NCBI RefSeq assembly: GCF_039523035.1
Contig: NZ_BAAAEN010000011.1
Span: 1-64,000 of the forward strand
DNA: 64,000 nucleotides
Direction: 5' to 3'
Source: Pigmentiphaga daeguensis
GTDB taxonomy: Bacteria; Pseudomonadota; Gammaproteobacteria; Burkholderiales; Burkholderiaceae_B
Numbering within the stretch: position 1 is the stretch's first letter; every line of letters begins with the position of its first letter. The position numbers and the translations under genes are program-made. The notes under the pieces are model-generated. The model did not search any database, was not told where the DNA came from, and saw only the letters and a list, made by a program, of their open reading frames with translations. Below are positions 1 to 8,550 of the stretch, in pieces.

Positions 1-710
1 TGAGGCCGAAGCGCGATACTATCGGCAACTTGCAGCGCCGACTGTGGAACCTGTTTTACTTTAACCAAAAAGCCTCCGCGATCCCCGGTGCGATTCATGA
101 TGTGCAGCTTGTGCAGCAGCCAGGCCACGCCGGGCCGATAGGCCGGCATCTGCGGCAGGTAGCGCGCCGACAGCGTGTCGAAGGCTTCGCCCACCCGCCA
201 CAGGCGGGTATCGCCGTGCGGGTTGATGTTGTTGAAGACGCGCAGGATGCGCTGCTCGCCCACCGGCCGCGAAGGGAAGGCATCCACGTGCAGGCGGGTG
301 TCGTCCTTGCGCCAGGACATCTTCCAGGTGCCGATGCGGTGCAGGCGCAGGCTGGTGGTGGGCGCGTGCAGGTGCGAGGCGTACTCGGGCAGCAGGCGGT
401 CCAGGAAGCGGCGCGTGGTTTCGTAGTAGCGGCGCACCAGCGCGCCGATGGCGGCCTGGCGCTCGTCTTCCACGGCCACGCCGGTCAGCTTGCCGGTGGT
501 GGCGTTCAGGCTGATGTTCTTGCGCTTCGGATCGACCAGCGCGGGGTCGAGCAGGCCGGTTTCGGCCTGGCTCAATTCGAACCGCAATTCGGGGAAGTAC
601 AGGACCTTGCCTTCTTCCAGTTCGACCACGGGCGTGGACGCGCCGGCCTGGCCGGGCGCGTCGTCCCAGGAGCGGTGGTCGATGTGGACGATGCGGGAGG
701 GCGCGCTCAT
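1..710 (-). CDS. kdoO: Kdo hydroxylase (KdoO family), C-terminus cut by window edge
   Basis: The visible 236 residues match the Kdo-hydroxylase family, Fe(II)/2-oxoglutarate dioxygenases that hydroxylate C3 of the outer Kdo in lipid A-core. The start is the ATG whose complement lies at 708-710. It lies 4 bases after the stop of the upstream thioredoxin-like gene, so the two are probably co-transcribed. An HxD iron-ligand pair is visible at H141-V-D143 (in RLHVDAFPSRP), followed by the family's arginine-rich strands. The distal iron-binding histidine and the 2-oxoglutarate arginine should lie beyond the left edge. The family is usually near 300 residues, so roughly the last fifth is missing because of the window boundary, not truncation. 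The assignment rests on overall resemblance and the HxD motif. Confidence 0.8.
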   Translation of the reverse strand, partial: MSAPSRIVHIDHRSWDDAPGQAGASTPVVELEEGKVLYFPELRFELSQAETGLLDPALVDPKRKNISLNATTGKLTGVAVEDERQAAIGALVRRYYETTRRFLDRLLPEYASHLHAPTTSLRLHRIGTWKMSWRKDDTRLHVDAFPSRPVGEQRILRVFNNINPHGDTRLWRVGEAFDTLSARYLPQMPAYRPGVAWLLHKLHIMNRTGDRGGFLVKVKQVPQSALQVADSIALRP

Positions 711-714
711 GGCG

Positions 715-1254
715 TCAGCTGGCCAGCGCCTTCTCGATCGTGGCGTGGAACTCGGCCACGTTGGGCTCGCCCAGGTAGCGCTTGATGATGCGGCCCTGCT
801 TGTCGATCAGGAACGAGGTGGGCGTGAGCTTGACGTCCTGGAAGCTGCGCGCGATCTCGCCCATCGGGTCGAGCGCGACCTTGAAGGGCAGCTCGCGCGA
901 CTGCGCGAAATTGAGCACGTAGTTGGCCGGGTCGTAGCTCATGGCCACCGCGACCATCTCGTAGCCCTGGGGCGCGTACTTCTTGTAGGTCTCGACCATC
1001 ATCGGCATTTCCTTCACGCAGGTCACGCAACTGGTGGCCCAGAAGTTGACCAGCACCACCTTGCCGCGCAGGCTTTCGGTGGTGAACTTGTCGCCGTGGA
1101 TGGAGGTGAAGGTGGTGTCGGGGGCCTTGGCGGCGGGGGCCAGCGCGAACCAGGCGCCGGCGGCGGCCAGCAGCGCGACCACGAGGATGGCGGCCAGCTT
1201 GGCGGCGCCGCGCTGGGCGCGGGCGGATCCGTTGACGGGGGCTGAAATCGACAT
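715..1254 (-). CDS. TlpA/ResA-like membrane-anchored thioredoxin-fold protein
   Basis: A 179-residue protein with one N-terminal membrane anchor (about residues 18-40) and a periplasmic thioredoxin-like domain. The redox motif is C76-V-T-C79 inside FWATSCVTCVKEMP. The usual tryptophan before the first cysteine is serine here, and the GP dipeptide between the cysteines is VT, so its redox potential probably differs from classical TlpA. The cis-proline region (LTPTSFLID) and the TlpA insert are present. Family members reduce cytochrome c apoproteins or Cu-site proteins in the periplasm. Its actual partner cannot be read from the sequence. It sits directly upstream of kdoO with a 4-base gap. Confidence 0.85.
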   Translation of the reverse strand: MSISAPVNGSARAQRGAAKLAAILVVALLAAAGAWFALAPAAKAPDTTFTSIHGDKFTTESLRGKVVLVNFWATSCVTCVKEMPMMVETYKKYAPQGYEMVAVAMSYDPANYVLNFAQSRELPFKVALDPMGEIARSFQDVKLTPTSFLIDKQGRIIKRYLGEPNVAEFHATIEKALAS

Positions 1255-1367
1255 AGGGGGCGATCCGTTGCGTGGCGGGCAGGGCGGCGCAAGTCCGCGC
1301 CCGCGATGCGACCCATTATAGGCCGGGATGCGCGACCCGCCCGCCTTGCGCCGGGCGGGGACGCCGG

Positions 1368-2042
1368 TCAGCGGTTGCCGGACGAACCGGTGGCGGCTTG
1401 CGACTGGTCCTGCTCGGCCTTCACCTTGGACAGGTCCTGCAATTCTTCTTCGGTGATGTAGTCGAACACCTTGACCACCTTCTTGACGCCGCTCACGCCG
1501 GCGGCGATCTCGGCGCCGCGCTTGCCTTCGCGTTCGGTGACGCGGCCCATCAGGTAGGCCACGCCGTTCTCGACCGTGATACGGAAGGAGTTGGCGAAGA
1601 GATCCTTGGCATCCACCAGCGAAGCCTTGATCTTGCCCTCGATGAATACGTCGTTCGAGCGGGTGGCCAGCGAGGTCGGGATGCCGATCTGGAGTTCGTT
1701 CACGATGGCGCGGACGTTCTCGACGCCGCGCGCTTGTTCCTCGGCATCGCGCTTGGCGGCTTCGTCCGGGACTTCGCCGGTCAGCAGCAGCTTGCGGTTG
1801 TAGGCATTGGCGTTGATGTGGCCCTTGTCGCCATAGCGGCCCGACAGGCGGCTGGAGGCCTTGAGCTCGATGTTCTTGTCTTCGACCTGGATGCCCACGG
1901 TACGGCGGTCGGTGGCGGCCATCGTGCCGACGTAGGCGCCGCCCAGGACGATGGGCGCGCAGGCGGACACCGCCCATGCCGAGCTTGCGACCACGAGGGC
2001 CAGGACCAGGGGGCGTACCGCAGCGGCCGGTTTGCGAAACAT
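1368..2042 (-). CDS. dolP: Dual-BON-domain outer-membrane lipoprotein (DolP/YraP)
   Basis: A 224-residue protein with a lipoprotein signal (lipobox VSAC, modified Cys28), so predicted to be lipidated and outer-membrane associated. Two BON domains follow, at about residues 52-120 and 130-197. Each carries the glycine-centred strand pattern (LLLTGEVPDEA and AYLMGRVTEREG). DolP supports outer-membrane integrity and the BAM complex at the division site. The ATG at 2040-2042 overlaps the stop of the upstream SIS-domain gene by one base (TGATG), indicating translational coupling. The order rsmI-yraN-diaA/gmhA-dolP is the same as in enterobacteria, which strengthens the assignment. Confidence 0.87.
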   Translation of the reverse strand: MFRKPAAAVRPLVLALVVASSAWAVSACAPIVLGGAYVGTMAATDRRTVGIQVEDKNIELKASSRLSGRYGDKGHINANAYNRKLLLTGEVPDEAAKRDAEEQARGVENVRAIVNELQIGIPTSLATRSNDVFIEGKIKASLVDAKDLFANSFRITVENGVAYLMGRVTEREGKRGAEIAAGVSGVKKVVKVFDYITEEELQDLSKVKAEQDQSQAATGSSGNR

Positions 2043-2632
2043 CAGAGATCTCCCAGCAGTTGAGCGTCGATGCCGTCGCACATGGCGTGCAGCAGCAGGA
2101 TGTGGACTTCCTGGATGCGCAGGGTGCGATCGTGCGGCACGCACAGGTGCACGTCGTCTTCCGTCAGCATCTGGCCGATGCGGCCGCCGCCCTTTCCCGT
2201 CAGCGCGATGACGCGCAGCTCGCGGGAATGGGCGGCCTCGATGGCCTCGATCACGTTGGCCGAGTTGCCGCTGGTGGAGATGGCCACCAGCACGTCGCCC
2301 GGCTGGCCCAGCGCATTGACCTGCTGGGAGAACACCCGGTCGTAGCCGAAGTCGTTGCCGACCGCGGTCAGGATGGAGGTGTCGGTATTGAGCGCGATGG
2401 CGCCCAGCGGCAGCCGTTCGCGTTCGAAGCGGCCGACCAGCTCGGCGGCGAAGTGCTGCGCATCGGCGGCGGAGCCCCCATTGCCGCAGGCCAGGATCTT
2501 GCCGTTGTTGGAAAGACTGAACACCAGCGCGTCCACGGCGGCCGCGGTGGGCGCCGCGAGGGTGTCCTGGCAGTGTTCGAACAGCGCGACGGCGTCGCGG
2601 AAATGGGCGGATATGCGGGCGATAAGGTCCAT
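2042..2632 (-). CDS. gmhA: SIS-domain protein, phosphoheptose isomerase GmhA / DiaA type
   Basis: A 196-residue single-SIS-domain protein. The phosphosugar-binding loops are clear: ACGNGGSAADAQHF, the serine-rich ISTSGNSANV, and the glutamate/histidine pair in AAELVGRF and IQEVHILLLH that corresponds to the GmhA catalytic Glu and His. GmhA converts sedoheptulose-7-phosphate to D-glycero-D-manno-heptose-7-phosphate for lipopolysaccharide core. The genomic position between yraN and dolP is that of DiaA, the DnaA-binding regulator of replication initiation, which is a paralogue. Retention of both catalytic residues and the typical Burkholderiales annotation favour isomerase activity, but a DiaA role cannot be excluded. 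Confidence 0.75.
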   Translation of the reverse strand: MDLIARISAHFRDAVALFEHCQDTLAAPTAAAVDALVFSLSNNGKILACGNGGSAADAQHFAAELVGRFERERLPLGAIALNTDTSILTAVGNDFGYDRVFSQQVNALGQPGDVLVAISTSGNSANVIEAIEAAHSRELRVIALTGKGGGRIGQMLTEDDVHLCVPHDRTLRIQEVHILLLHAMCDGIDAQLLGDL

Positions 2633-2795
2633 GCCGGGATTATCTCATGCAGGGGAAACGGCCGGCTCGCCGGCCTGGCCGGCAAGTGTGTCCGCTGTAA
2701 CCGGCCGTGACGCTTCGGTTGCGGGGCGGCGGCCAAGACTTGGAGCGGCTTCGGCAATGATAGTTTCCCTGGCTCGCCGATGGGAATCCGCCCCG

Positions 2796-3281
2796 CTATC
2801 GGAAACCAGGCAGTGTCTCGAGCGAAAAGGCGTGGCGTATCCAGCGGGGTGGCGCGTCGGCCTCGAAGGTCAGGACGTCGAAGCGGCAGGGCGGCAGCGG
2901 TCCCTTCCAGCGGGTGCGCAGGAAATGGGCGGCGGCCCGCGCCAGGCGCACCCGCTTGGCCGGGCCCACGCTGGCGGCCGCGCCGCCGTAGCGTCCCAGG
3001 GCGCGCGCGCGGACCTCGACGAAGACCAGGACGGGGCCTTCGCGCATGACCAGGTCGATTTCGCCGGCGCGGCACGCCACGTTGCGGGCCACCAGGACCA
3101 GCCCCGCGGCGCGCAGGTGGGCCAGTGCCGCGTGTTCGGCCCGGTCGCCGGCCTGCTGCGTGGGCGAGCGGCGGGGCGGCGACTCCGCTTCCTGCCGGCG
3201 GCCCGGCCGGGGGCGGCGGCGCGCCGCCCGCCGCTGCGCCGCATGGGCCAGGGCGTAGGCCTGCGTGTCGGCAGCCGTCAT
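2796..3281 (-). CDS. yraN: YraN family (UPF0102) endonuclease-fold protein
   Basis: A 161-residue protein whose second half matches the UPF0102 family. It has the acidic motif GEIDLVM at 73-79 and FVEVR at 87-91, the restriction-endonuclease-like core (E74, D76, E89, R91). The function is unknown; a nuclease role in recombination is suspected from the fold. The first 45 or so residues are rich in Arg, Ala and Pro and extend beyond the usual family length of about 120 residues, so either the true start is internal or this lineage has a basic tail. The start ATG lies only 26 bases from the divergent rsmI start, so promoters must overlap the coding ends. Confidence 0.8.
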   Translation of the reverse strand: MTAADTQAYALAHAAQRRAARRRPRPGRRQEAESPPRRSPTQQAGDRAEHAALAHLRAAGLVLVARNVACRAGEIDLVMREGPVLVFVEVRARALGRYGGAAASVGPAKRVRLARAAAHFLRTRWKGPLPPCRFDVLTFEADAPPRWIRHAFSLETLPGFR

Positions 3282-3307
3282 GCGCGCCCTCGCGGTATCC
3301 TCGCGCC

Positions 3308-4237
3308 ATGGACAACGAATTCGAATCTTCCGGGCCCGCCACCGGCGCCTGGGAACGGCTGGCTGGAAAGGTCGCGGCGCAGCACTGGCCCGCCCCCGCG
3401 CTGTATGTCGTGGCCACCCCCATCGGCAACCTGGGCGACCTGAGCCTGAGGGCCCAGGCCTGCCTGCAGCGGGCCGACGTGATCGCCGCCGAAGACACGC
3501 GCATGACGCGCCCCCTGCTGGACGCCTGGGGTATTTCCACGCCCTTGATGGCGGCCCACCGGCACAACGAGGCGCAGGCGGCCCAGGCCATCGTCGGCCG
3601 GCTGGCCGCGGGCGAGCGGGTGGCCCTGGTTTCGGACGCCGGCGCGCCCGGCGTCAGCGATCCCGGTTCGCGCATCGTGCGCGAGGTGCGCGCGGCCGGC
3701 TACCCAGTGGTGCCGGTGCCCGGCGCCAGCGCCGTGATCGCCGCCCTGATGGCCAGCGGCGCAACCTCGGACGAGAATCCGGCGTTCGTCTTCGCCGGTT
3801 TCCCGCCTCCCAAGGCGGCCGCCCGCCAGCGCTGGCTGGCCCAGTGGTGCGCGCTGCCGGCGCCGGTGGTCATGTACGAGTCGCCGCACCGGATGGCCGC
3901 GACCATGGCCGACCTGCTGGCGGTGTGCGGCGCCGCGCGGCGACTGACCGTGGCGCGGGAGCTGACCAAGCGTTTCGAGGAGATCGCCGCCATGCCGCTG
4001 GCCGAGGCGCAGGCCTGGCTGGCCGCCCATCCCCAGCGGGCGCAGGGAGAGTTCGTGCTGATCGTGGAGGCGGCGCCCGAGGAAGCCGCCGGGGCGCTGG
4101 ATGCCCGGACGGACGAGGTGCTGCGGGCCTTGCTGGATGTGCTGAGCGTGCGCGATAGCGCCAAGGTCGCGGCCCGCATCACCGGCGCGCCGCGCGATGC
4201 CTTGTATGCCCGTGCGCTGGCGCTGAAGGAAGCGTAG
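3308..4237 (+). CDS. rsmI: 16S rRNA 2'-O-ribose C1402 methyltransferase RsmI
   Basis: A 309-residue tetrapyrrole-methylase-fold enzyme. The N-terminal SAM-domain signature TPIGNLGD lies at 37-44, followed by AEDTRMTR and the glycine-rich SDAGAPGVSDPG at 109-120. RsmI methylates the ribose of C1402 in 16S rRNA at the P site, using S-adenosylmethionine. I chose the ATG at 3308 because the upstream in-frame extension is Pro/Ala-rich and lies antisense to yraN. An N-terminal extension of about 30 residues relative to the E. coli enzyme remains. Divergent pairing with yraN is the conserved arrangement. Confidence 0.95.
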   Translation: MDNEFESSGPATGAWERLAGKVAAQHWPAPALYVVATPIGNLGDLSLRAQACLQRADVIAAEDTRMTRPLLDAWGISTPLMAAHRHNEAQAAQAIVGRLAAGERVALVSDAGAPGVSDPGSRIVREVRAAGYPVVPVPGASAVIAALMASGATSDENPAFVFAGFPPPKAAARQRWLAQWCALPAPVVMYESPHRMAATMADLLAVCGAARRLTVARELTKRFEEIAAMPLAEAQAWLAAHPQRAQGEFVLIVEAAPEEAAGALDARTDEVLRALLDVLSVRDSAKVAARITGAPRDALYARALALKEA

Positions 4238-4364
4238 CGGCAAGGGAAAGCCACGGCGGGGCGGATAGGGAAGGGACATGGCATGGCGACCCGGGATGCG
4301 AGTCGCCCAGCATGCCTCAATCGGACGGGCGCCGGCGCGCCGGTAGGACAGGCGTGTCCCGGTC

Positions 4365-5243
4365 TCAGCCCGGCGCGGCCGCGCCCGCCTGGCCCGCGCC
4401 CAGCACGGCGGACACCGCGGCGGCCGCCTGCATCAGCTCTCGCACGGTATCCGGATGGGCCCGCGCCGGCAGATAGTGGATCGAGGCGACGATGGCCAGC
4501 GCGCCGAACAGCGAGCCGTCGGCCTGGAAGATCGGCGCCGCCAGGGCGTTGATGCCGGTGAAGATTTCCTCGGGCGCCTCGGCCCAGCCGCGCTGGCGCA
4601 CGAGCTGGATCTCGGCGCGCAGGCGGTCGGGGTCGGTGATGGTCTTGGGCGTGCTGGCCGCCAGGGGCTGGGACAGCACCGCGTCGCGCAGCGACGGCGG
4701 ACCGAAGGCCAGCACGACCTTGCCCTGCGCCACGGTGTGGAAGCCGGGGAACTGCGTGCCGGGACTGAGCAGGATTTCCAGCGCGCTGCGGCCGCGCACG
4801 ACGTCCAGCACGACGACCTTGTTGGGATCGAAGGTGGTGATGACGATGGTCTGCCCGACGCGGTTGCGCAGGTCTTCCATGATGGGCTTGGCCAGCGATA
4901 CGACGTCGAACTGCTGCACCAGCTTGCGTCCCAGCAAGAACAGGCGCCAGCCCACGCGGTAGCGGCTGGTGCGCTTGTTCTGCGTGACGTAGCCCTGCTG
5001 GCGCAGGGCGGACAGGTGGCGATGCACGCGCGCCTTGGGCATTCCGAGCAGTTCGGCCAGTTCCGTGACCCCGCATTCGGTGCCCTGGGCCGCCATCAAT
5101 TCCAGGATGCGCAGGGAGATGACCGAGGTCGACGAGATCGCGGCCTCGTCGCCCGAGGTCGGCAGCGCATGGCCGGTCTGGGCGTCGTCCGCGGCGGGTG
5201 CGGTGGCGTCGGAGGGAAGAAGGTCCGGGGCGGGGGGATGCAT
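4365..5243 (-). CDS. IclR-family transcriptional regulator
   Basis: A 292-residue regulator with an N-terminal winged helix-turn-helix (about residues 40-100; recognition part GMPKARVHRHLSALRQQGYV) and a C-terminal IclR ligand-binding domain (about 115-285). A 35-residue Ala/Asp-rich tail precedes the HTH. It is the nearest regulator to the cupin gene (80 bases upstream, same strand) and the divergent MFS gene. The two 31-base operator-like sequences between those genes are its most likely targets, which is inference from position. The effector is unknown; a carboxylate or aromatic acid would fit the neighbouring transporter. It could also control itself by read-through from the cupin promoter. 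Confidence 0.9.
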   Translation of the reverse strand: MHPPAPDLLPSDATAPAADDAQTGHALPTSGDEAAISSTSVISLRILELMAAQGTECGVTELAELLGMPKARVHRHLSALRQQGYVTQNKRTSRYRVGWRLFLLGRKLVQQFDVVSLAKPIMEDLRNRVGQTIVITTFDPNKVVVLDVVRGRSALEILLSPGTQFPGFHTVAQGKVVLAFGPPSLRDAVLSQPLAASTPKTITDPDRLRAEIQLVRQRGWAEAPEEIFTGINALAAPIFQADGSLFGALAIVASIHYLPARAHPDTVRELMQAAAAVSAVLGAGQAGAAAPG

Positions 5244-5323
5244 GGATCGAAGCGTGTCTTGGCAAGGCCGGTGGATTCTCGATGGACGCATGCCCGCCCC
5301 GTGCCTGGGCCGGGAAGCGCCCG

Positions 5324-5992
5324 TCAGGGCAGGGTCAGCATGCGCTCGCCGTACACATGATAATGCTGACGCTTGGGCTTGCCGGCGTCTTCCGGCAGAA
5401 CATAGCGCAGGGAACTGCGCAGGCGGCATCCCTGGGGCAGGATGAAGCAGCGGATGAAGCTGGTGTCCGTGGCCTCGGTGGTGGGCGCCAGGACCGGGGC
5501 GTGGCCGAGCTCGAACCACGCCGAGCCTGCCGGATGCACCGTGGTCTTGCCCTGGGTCTCGATGGTGATCTCGCCCTTCAGGCAACAGCGTATGCCGGGG
5601 CCCTGGTGCACGTGCGTCAGCGCCACGCCGCCGGGCGGGAAGTCGACGCGGTCGCAGCGCATCAGCCAGTCGAACTGGCTGTCCAGCTCGATTTCCTGTT
5701 GCAGCTTGAGGGTGGACGTGGCGCCCGGGGCGCTGCGCAGCGTGCCCGCGGGAGCATCGGGCGCCACCAGTTCCCAGCGCCACAGCACGGCGTCTTCCTC
5801 GCCCGCCACCAGCGCGATCGGGTCCTGCCCGACCCAGGCCGATTCCTGGCGCTGGTGCTGGGTGCCGTCCGAGAACTCCACCGTGATCCCGCCCTGCACC
5901 ACGTAGACCGACCGCGGCATCCGCGGCAGGTAGACCGGCGCGTGGCCGGCGGGGATGCGGTCTTCGTAAAGCCTGATGATGAAACTGCGCAT
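5324..5992 (-). CDS. Bicupin-type protein of unknown substrate
   Basis: A 222-residue all-beta protein with two cupin-like halves (about residues 15-95 and 115-190). Only the second half has metal-ligand candidates: H127 and H129 in THVHQGPG, a glutamate at about 141, and H164. This suggests one catalytic or sensing metal site. No signal peptide is seen, so it is cytoplasmic. It shares an intergenic control region with the divergent MFS gene and lies just upstream of an IclR gene. A role in processing the compound imported by the transporter (isomerase, dioxygenase or lyase) is inferred from context only. I do not recognise a closer family. Confidence 0.7.
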   Translation of the reverse strand: MRSFIIRLYEDRIPAGHAPVYLPRMPRSVYVVQGGITVEFSDGTQHQRQESAWVGQDPIALVAGEEDAVLWRWELVAPDAPAGTLRSAPGATSTLKLQQEIELDSQFDWLMRCDRVDFPPGGVALTHVHQGPGIRCCLKGEITIETQGKTTVHPAGSAWFELGHAPVLAPTTEATDTSFIRCFILPQGCRLRSSLRYVLPEDAGKPKRQHYHVYGERMLTLP

Positions 5993-6040
5993 GGATGACT
6001 CCTGAAGATATGGCCGGCCCCATGCCGGGCAACGGACCAC

Positions 6041-6071
6041 TTGTATCGATAAACAATACGTTCGTATCATC
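6041..6071 (+). promoter_or_regulatory. Operator-like repeat A upstream of cupin/MFS genes
   Basis: A 31-base sequence that begins TTGTATCGAT and contains the dyad ATACGTTCGTAT at 6056-6067. It matches the reverse complement of 6121-6151 at 24 of 31 positions. The paired arrangement in a divergent promoter next to an IclR gene suggests a regulator binding site. The regulator identity is inferred. Confidence 0.5.
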
Positions 6072-6120
6072 TATCGTAAACCATGAATGCATGGCTTGGG
6101 AATATTCGGATAGAATATTT

Positions 6121-6151
6121 AACGATACGTTTGTATCGTTGATCGATACAA
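6121..6151 (-). promoter_or_regulatory. Operator-like repeat B upstream of MFS gene
   Basis: The inverted partner of the repeat at 6041-6071. It contains the perfect dyad AACGATAC-GTTT-GTATCGTT at 6121-6140. It lies just downstream of a TAGAAT -10-like hexamer (6111-6116) and ends 14 bases before the MFS start codon, over the expected transcription start. Binding there would be expected to repress. Confidence 0.5.
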
Positions 6152-6165
6152 CAAGGAGACGAAGC

Positions 6166-7422
6166 ATGGCATCCTCCGCGACCTCGCTATCCGGCGTGGC
6201 CCAGGAAAAATGGTACGTAGGGCGTACCAAGGAACAATGGCGCGCGTTCGGTTCGGCCTACATAGGCTGGATGCTGGACATCATGGATCTGATGCTGTTT
6301 GCCATGGTGATCACGCACATGCGGGCCGAATTGAATTTCGACAGCGGCGCGGCCGGGGTCATCGCCTCGATGACGCTGCTGGCCACGGCCTTCGGCGGTC
6401 TGATCTTCGGTTTCCTGGCCGACCGGCTGGGCCGGACCCGATCGCTGGTGCTCAGCATCGCGTGCTATTCCATCGGCACGGCCCTGTGCGGCTTCTCGCA
6501 GAACGTCACGCAGCTGCTGATCTTCCGCTTCCTGCTGGGACTGGGGGTGGGCGGGGAATGGTCGGCGGGCGCGGCCCTGGTCACCGAGACGTGGCCGGCC
6601 AAGCACCGCGGCAAGGTGATGGCCTGGGTGCAGAGCGCCTTCGCGGCGGGCTACGCGCTGGCCGCCATCGTCGCGGCGCTGGTATTGCCCACGCTGGGCT
6701 GGCGCTGGGTGTTCGCCGTCGGACTGGCGCCCGCGCTGTTCGCGTTCTGGGTGCGCCGCCATGCGTCCGAGCCTGAAATCTGGGCGGGCCAGAAAGAGCG
6801 CCTGGGCGTCGGGGCGACCCTGAAGCTGCTGTTCGGGCAGCATCTGCGCAGCACGGTGGTCGGCCTGGCGTTCACGGCCGCCGCCATGTGCGGCTACTGG
6901 GGCTTGTTTACCTGGATTCCCACCTATCTCGCGACGCCCGTCAGCGCAGGGGGCGCCGGCCTGGACCTGACCAAGTCCACGACCTGGATCGTCATCATGC
7001 AGGTGGGCGCGGCGCTGGGTTTCGTCTGCTTCGGCTACATCGCCGACCGGATCGGCCGCCGCATGGCCTTCATCCTGTTCTTCCTGCTGTCGGCCGTGTG
7101 CGTGCCGCTGTACGTGCAGATCGAGTCCAGCCTGGTGCTGCTGGCGTTCGGGCCGCTGGTCGCGTTCGTGGGCACGGGCTTCTACAGCGGTTTCGCGCCC
7201 ACCTTCGCCGAACTGTTCCCGACCAGTATCCGCGCGACCGCCCAGGGCTTCATCTACAACACCGGCCGGGCCACCAGCGCGCTGGCGCCGGCCGCCGTGG
7301 GGTTCTTCTCGGCCACCCACGGCGTGGCGAGCGCCCTGGGCGCCACTGCCGGGTTCTTCGCGCTGGCCGCGGTCATCGTGTATTTCTTCCTGCCCGAGAC
7401 CAAGGGCGGCGAACTGGAATAG
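6166..7422 (+). CDS. MFS carboxylate/sugar-acid transporter (SHS-like)
   Basis: A 418-residue major facilitator with 12 predicted membrane helices. The MFS motif A copy GFLADRLGRTRS lies at 82-93, and a second (GYIADRIGRR) follows TM8. The acidic pair in GWMLDIMDLML within TM1 and the GVGGEWSAG loop in TM4-5 resemble proton symporters of the sialate/lactate (SHS) and aromatic acid groups. It probably imports an organic acid by proton symport. A good ribosome site (AAGGAG at 6153-6158) fixes the ATG at 6166. It is divergent from the cupin gene and shares the paired operator-like sequences. The substrate cannot be stated from sequence. Confidence 0.88.
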   Translation: MASSATSLSGVAQEKWYVGRTKEQWRAFGSAYIGWMLDIMDLMLFAMVITHMRAELNFDSGAAGVIASMTLLATAFGGLIFGFLADRLGRTRSLVLSIACYSIGTALCGFSQNVTQLLIFRFLLGLGVGGEWSAGAALVTETWPAKHRGKVMAWVQSAFAAGYALAAIVAALVLPTLGWRWVFAVGLAPALFAFWVRRHASEPEIWAGQKERLGVGATLKLLFGQHLRSTVVGLAFTAAAMCGYWGLFTWIPTYLATPVSAGGAGLDLTKSTTWIVIMQVGAALGFVCFGYIADRIGRRMAFILFFLLSAVCVPLYVQIESSLVLLAFGPLVAFVGTGFYSGFAPTFAELFPTSIRATAQGFIYNTGRATSALAPAAVGFFSATHGVASALGATAGFFALAAVIVYFFLPETKGGELE

Positions 7423-7437
7423 CGATCGTGCGCCCGG

Positions 7438-8532
7438 TCAGCGCACGACGATGACCGGGGCGATGTCCAGCCGCGCCTGCACGCGCTGCGCGGCCGCCAG
7501 CGCGCTCTCGCGCGAGGGGTAGGGGCCCAGGTGCACGCGGTGCAGGCTGTCGGTGTTCACGATGCGCAGCGGTTCGGCCTGCTCCCCCAGCTGGGACCGG
7601 ATCCGGGCCGCCAGGTCTTCGGCGTTGCGCTGGCCGCTGAAGGCGCCTACTTGCAGGAAGATGCCCGATTGCGGCGCCGAGACCACCGGCGTGGTGGCGG
7701 CCAAGGGGACCTGCACGCCGCTCGCCATGGGACGAGGGACTGCCTGCATGGCGGTGCCGTCCGGCGAGGCGGACGCCAGCGGCGGCAGTTCCCGTATCTG
7801 GCTGGCCGGCGCCTGCGTGGCCACCGGAATGGCGACCACCTCGGCTTCGGCCGCCGGCGCGGGGGCGGCGGCCAGCATGGGGGCGCTGCCTCGCTCGCTG
7901 CGGATCCTGGCGATTTCCTCCGGTCCCAGCCACTCGACCTCGACCTCTCCGCTGCCCTGCGAGAGCAGGCCCAGCTTGTAGGCGGCCGTGTAGGAAAGGT
8001 CGATGATGCGGTCGCTGTGGAAGGGGCCGCGGTCGTTCACGCGCACGATCACCGACTTGCCCGTCCCGACCCGCGTGACGCGGGCGTAGCTGGGGATGGG
8101 CAGCGTGGTGTGGGCCGCGGTCATCGCGTACATGTCGTAGATCTCGCCGTTCGACGTGCGCGCGCCATGGAACTTGCGCCCGTACCACGACGCGATCCCG
8201 CGCACCTTGTAGGGCTGCATGGACGTGTCGGGCACGTAGCGCTTGCCGAAGATCACATAGGGCTTGTTGGCGCCGCTGGCCAGCGGCTCGACGGCCGGCA
8301 GCGGGTCGGGCACGAGATCCAGGTTGGCGGGCGGGTTGGACGGCGGACCGTCGTCCTTGTAGTAGCCGCCGCCGCGAGAACCCGAGGACCCCTTGGGCGT
8401 GGTGCCGCAAGCGGCCAGCAGCATCGCTGCGCAGACCGCCGCCAGGAGCAGGGGGCCTTCGGTCCTTCCGCGCGGTGGGCGGCTGGTGGTGGGGCGCGCG
8501 CCAGGCAAGGGAAGCCGGTCGGTCTGCTTCAT
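7438..8532 (-). CDS. rlpA: Septal-ring lytic transglycosylase RlpA
   Basis: A 364-residue lipoprotein. The lipobox LLAAC places the modified cysteine at 42, after an unusually long charged N-region. The double-psi beta-barrel domain covers about 110-200 (ASWYGRKFHG...). E130, H141 and D167 match, in spacing, the catalytic trio of Pseudomonas RlpA, so lytic transglycosylase activity on denuded glycan is expected. A C-terminal SPOR domain (about 285-360) would bind septal peptidoglycan. The middle is Ala/Pro-rich linker. It is convergent with the MFS gene (15-base gap) and follows rapZ on the same strand. Confidence 0.92.
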   Translation of the reverse strand: MKQTDRLPLPGARPTTSRPPRGRTEGPLLLAAVCAAMLLAACGTTPKGSSGSRGGGYYKDDGPPSNPPANLDLVPDPLPAVEPLASGANKPYVIFGKRYVPDTSMQPYKVRGIASWYGRKFHGARTSNGEIYDMYAMTAAHTTLPIPSYARVTRVGTGKSVIVRVNDRGPFHSDRIIDLSYTAAYKLGLLSQGSGEVEVEWLGPEEIARIRSERGSAPMLAAAPAPAAEAEVVAIPVATQAPASQIRELPPLASASPDGTAMQAVPRPMASGVQVPLAATTPVVSAPQSGIFLQVGAFSGQRNAEDLAARIRSQLGEQAEPLRIVNTDSLHRVHLGPYPSRESALAAAQRVQARLDIAPVIVVR

Positions 8533-8550
8533 CGTCTAGGGTCCTGAATG

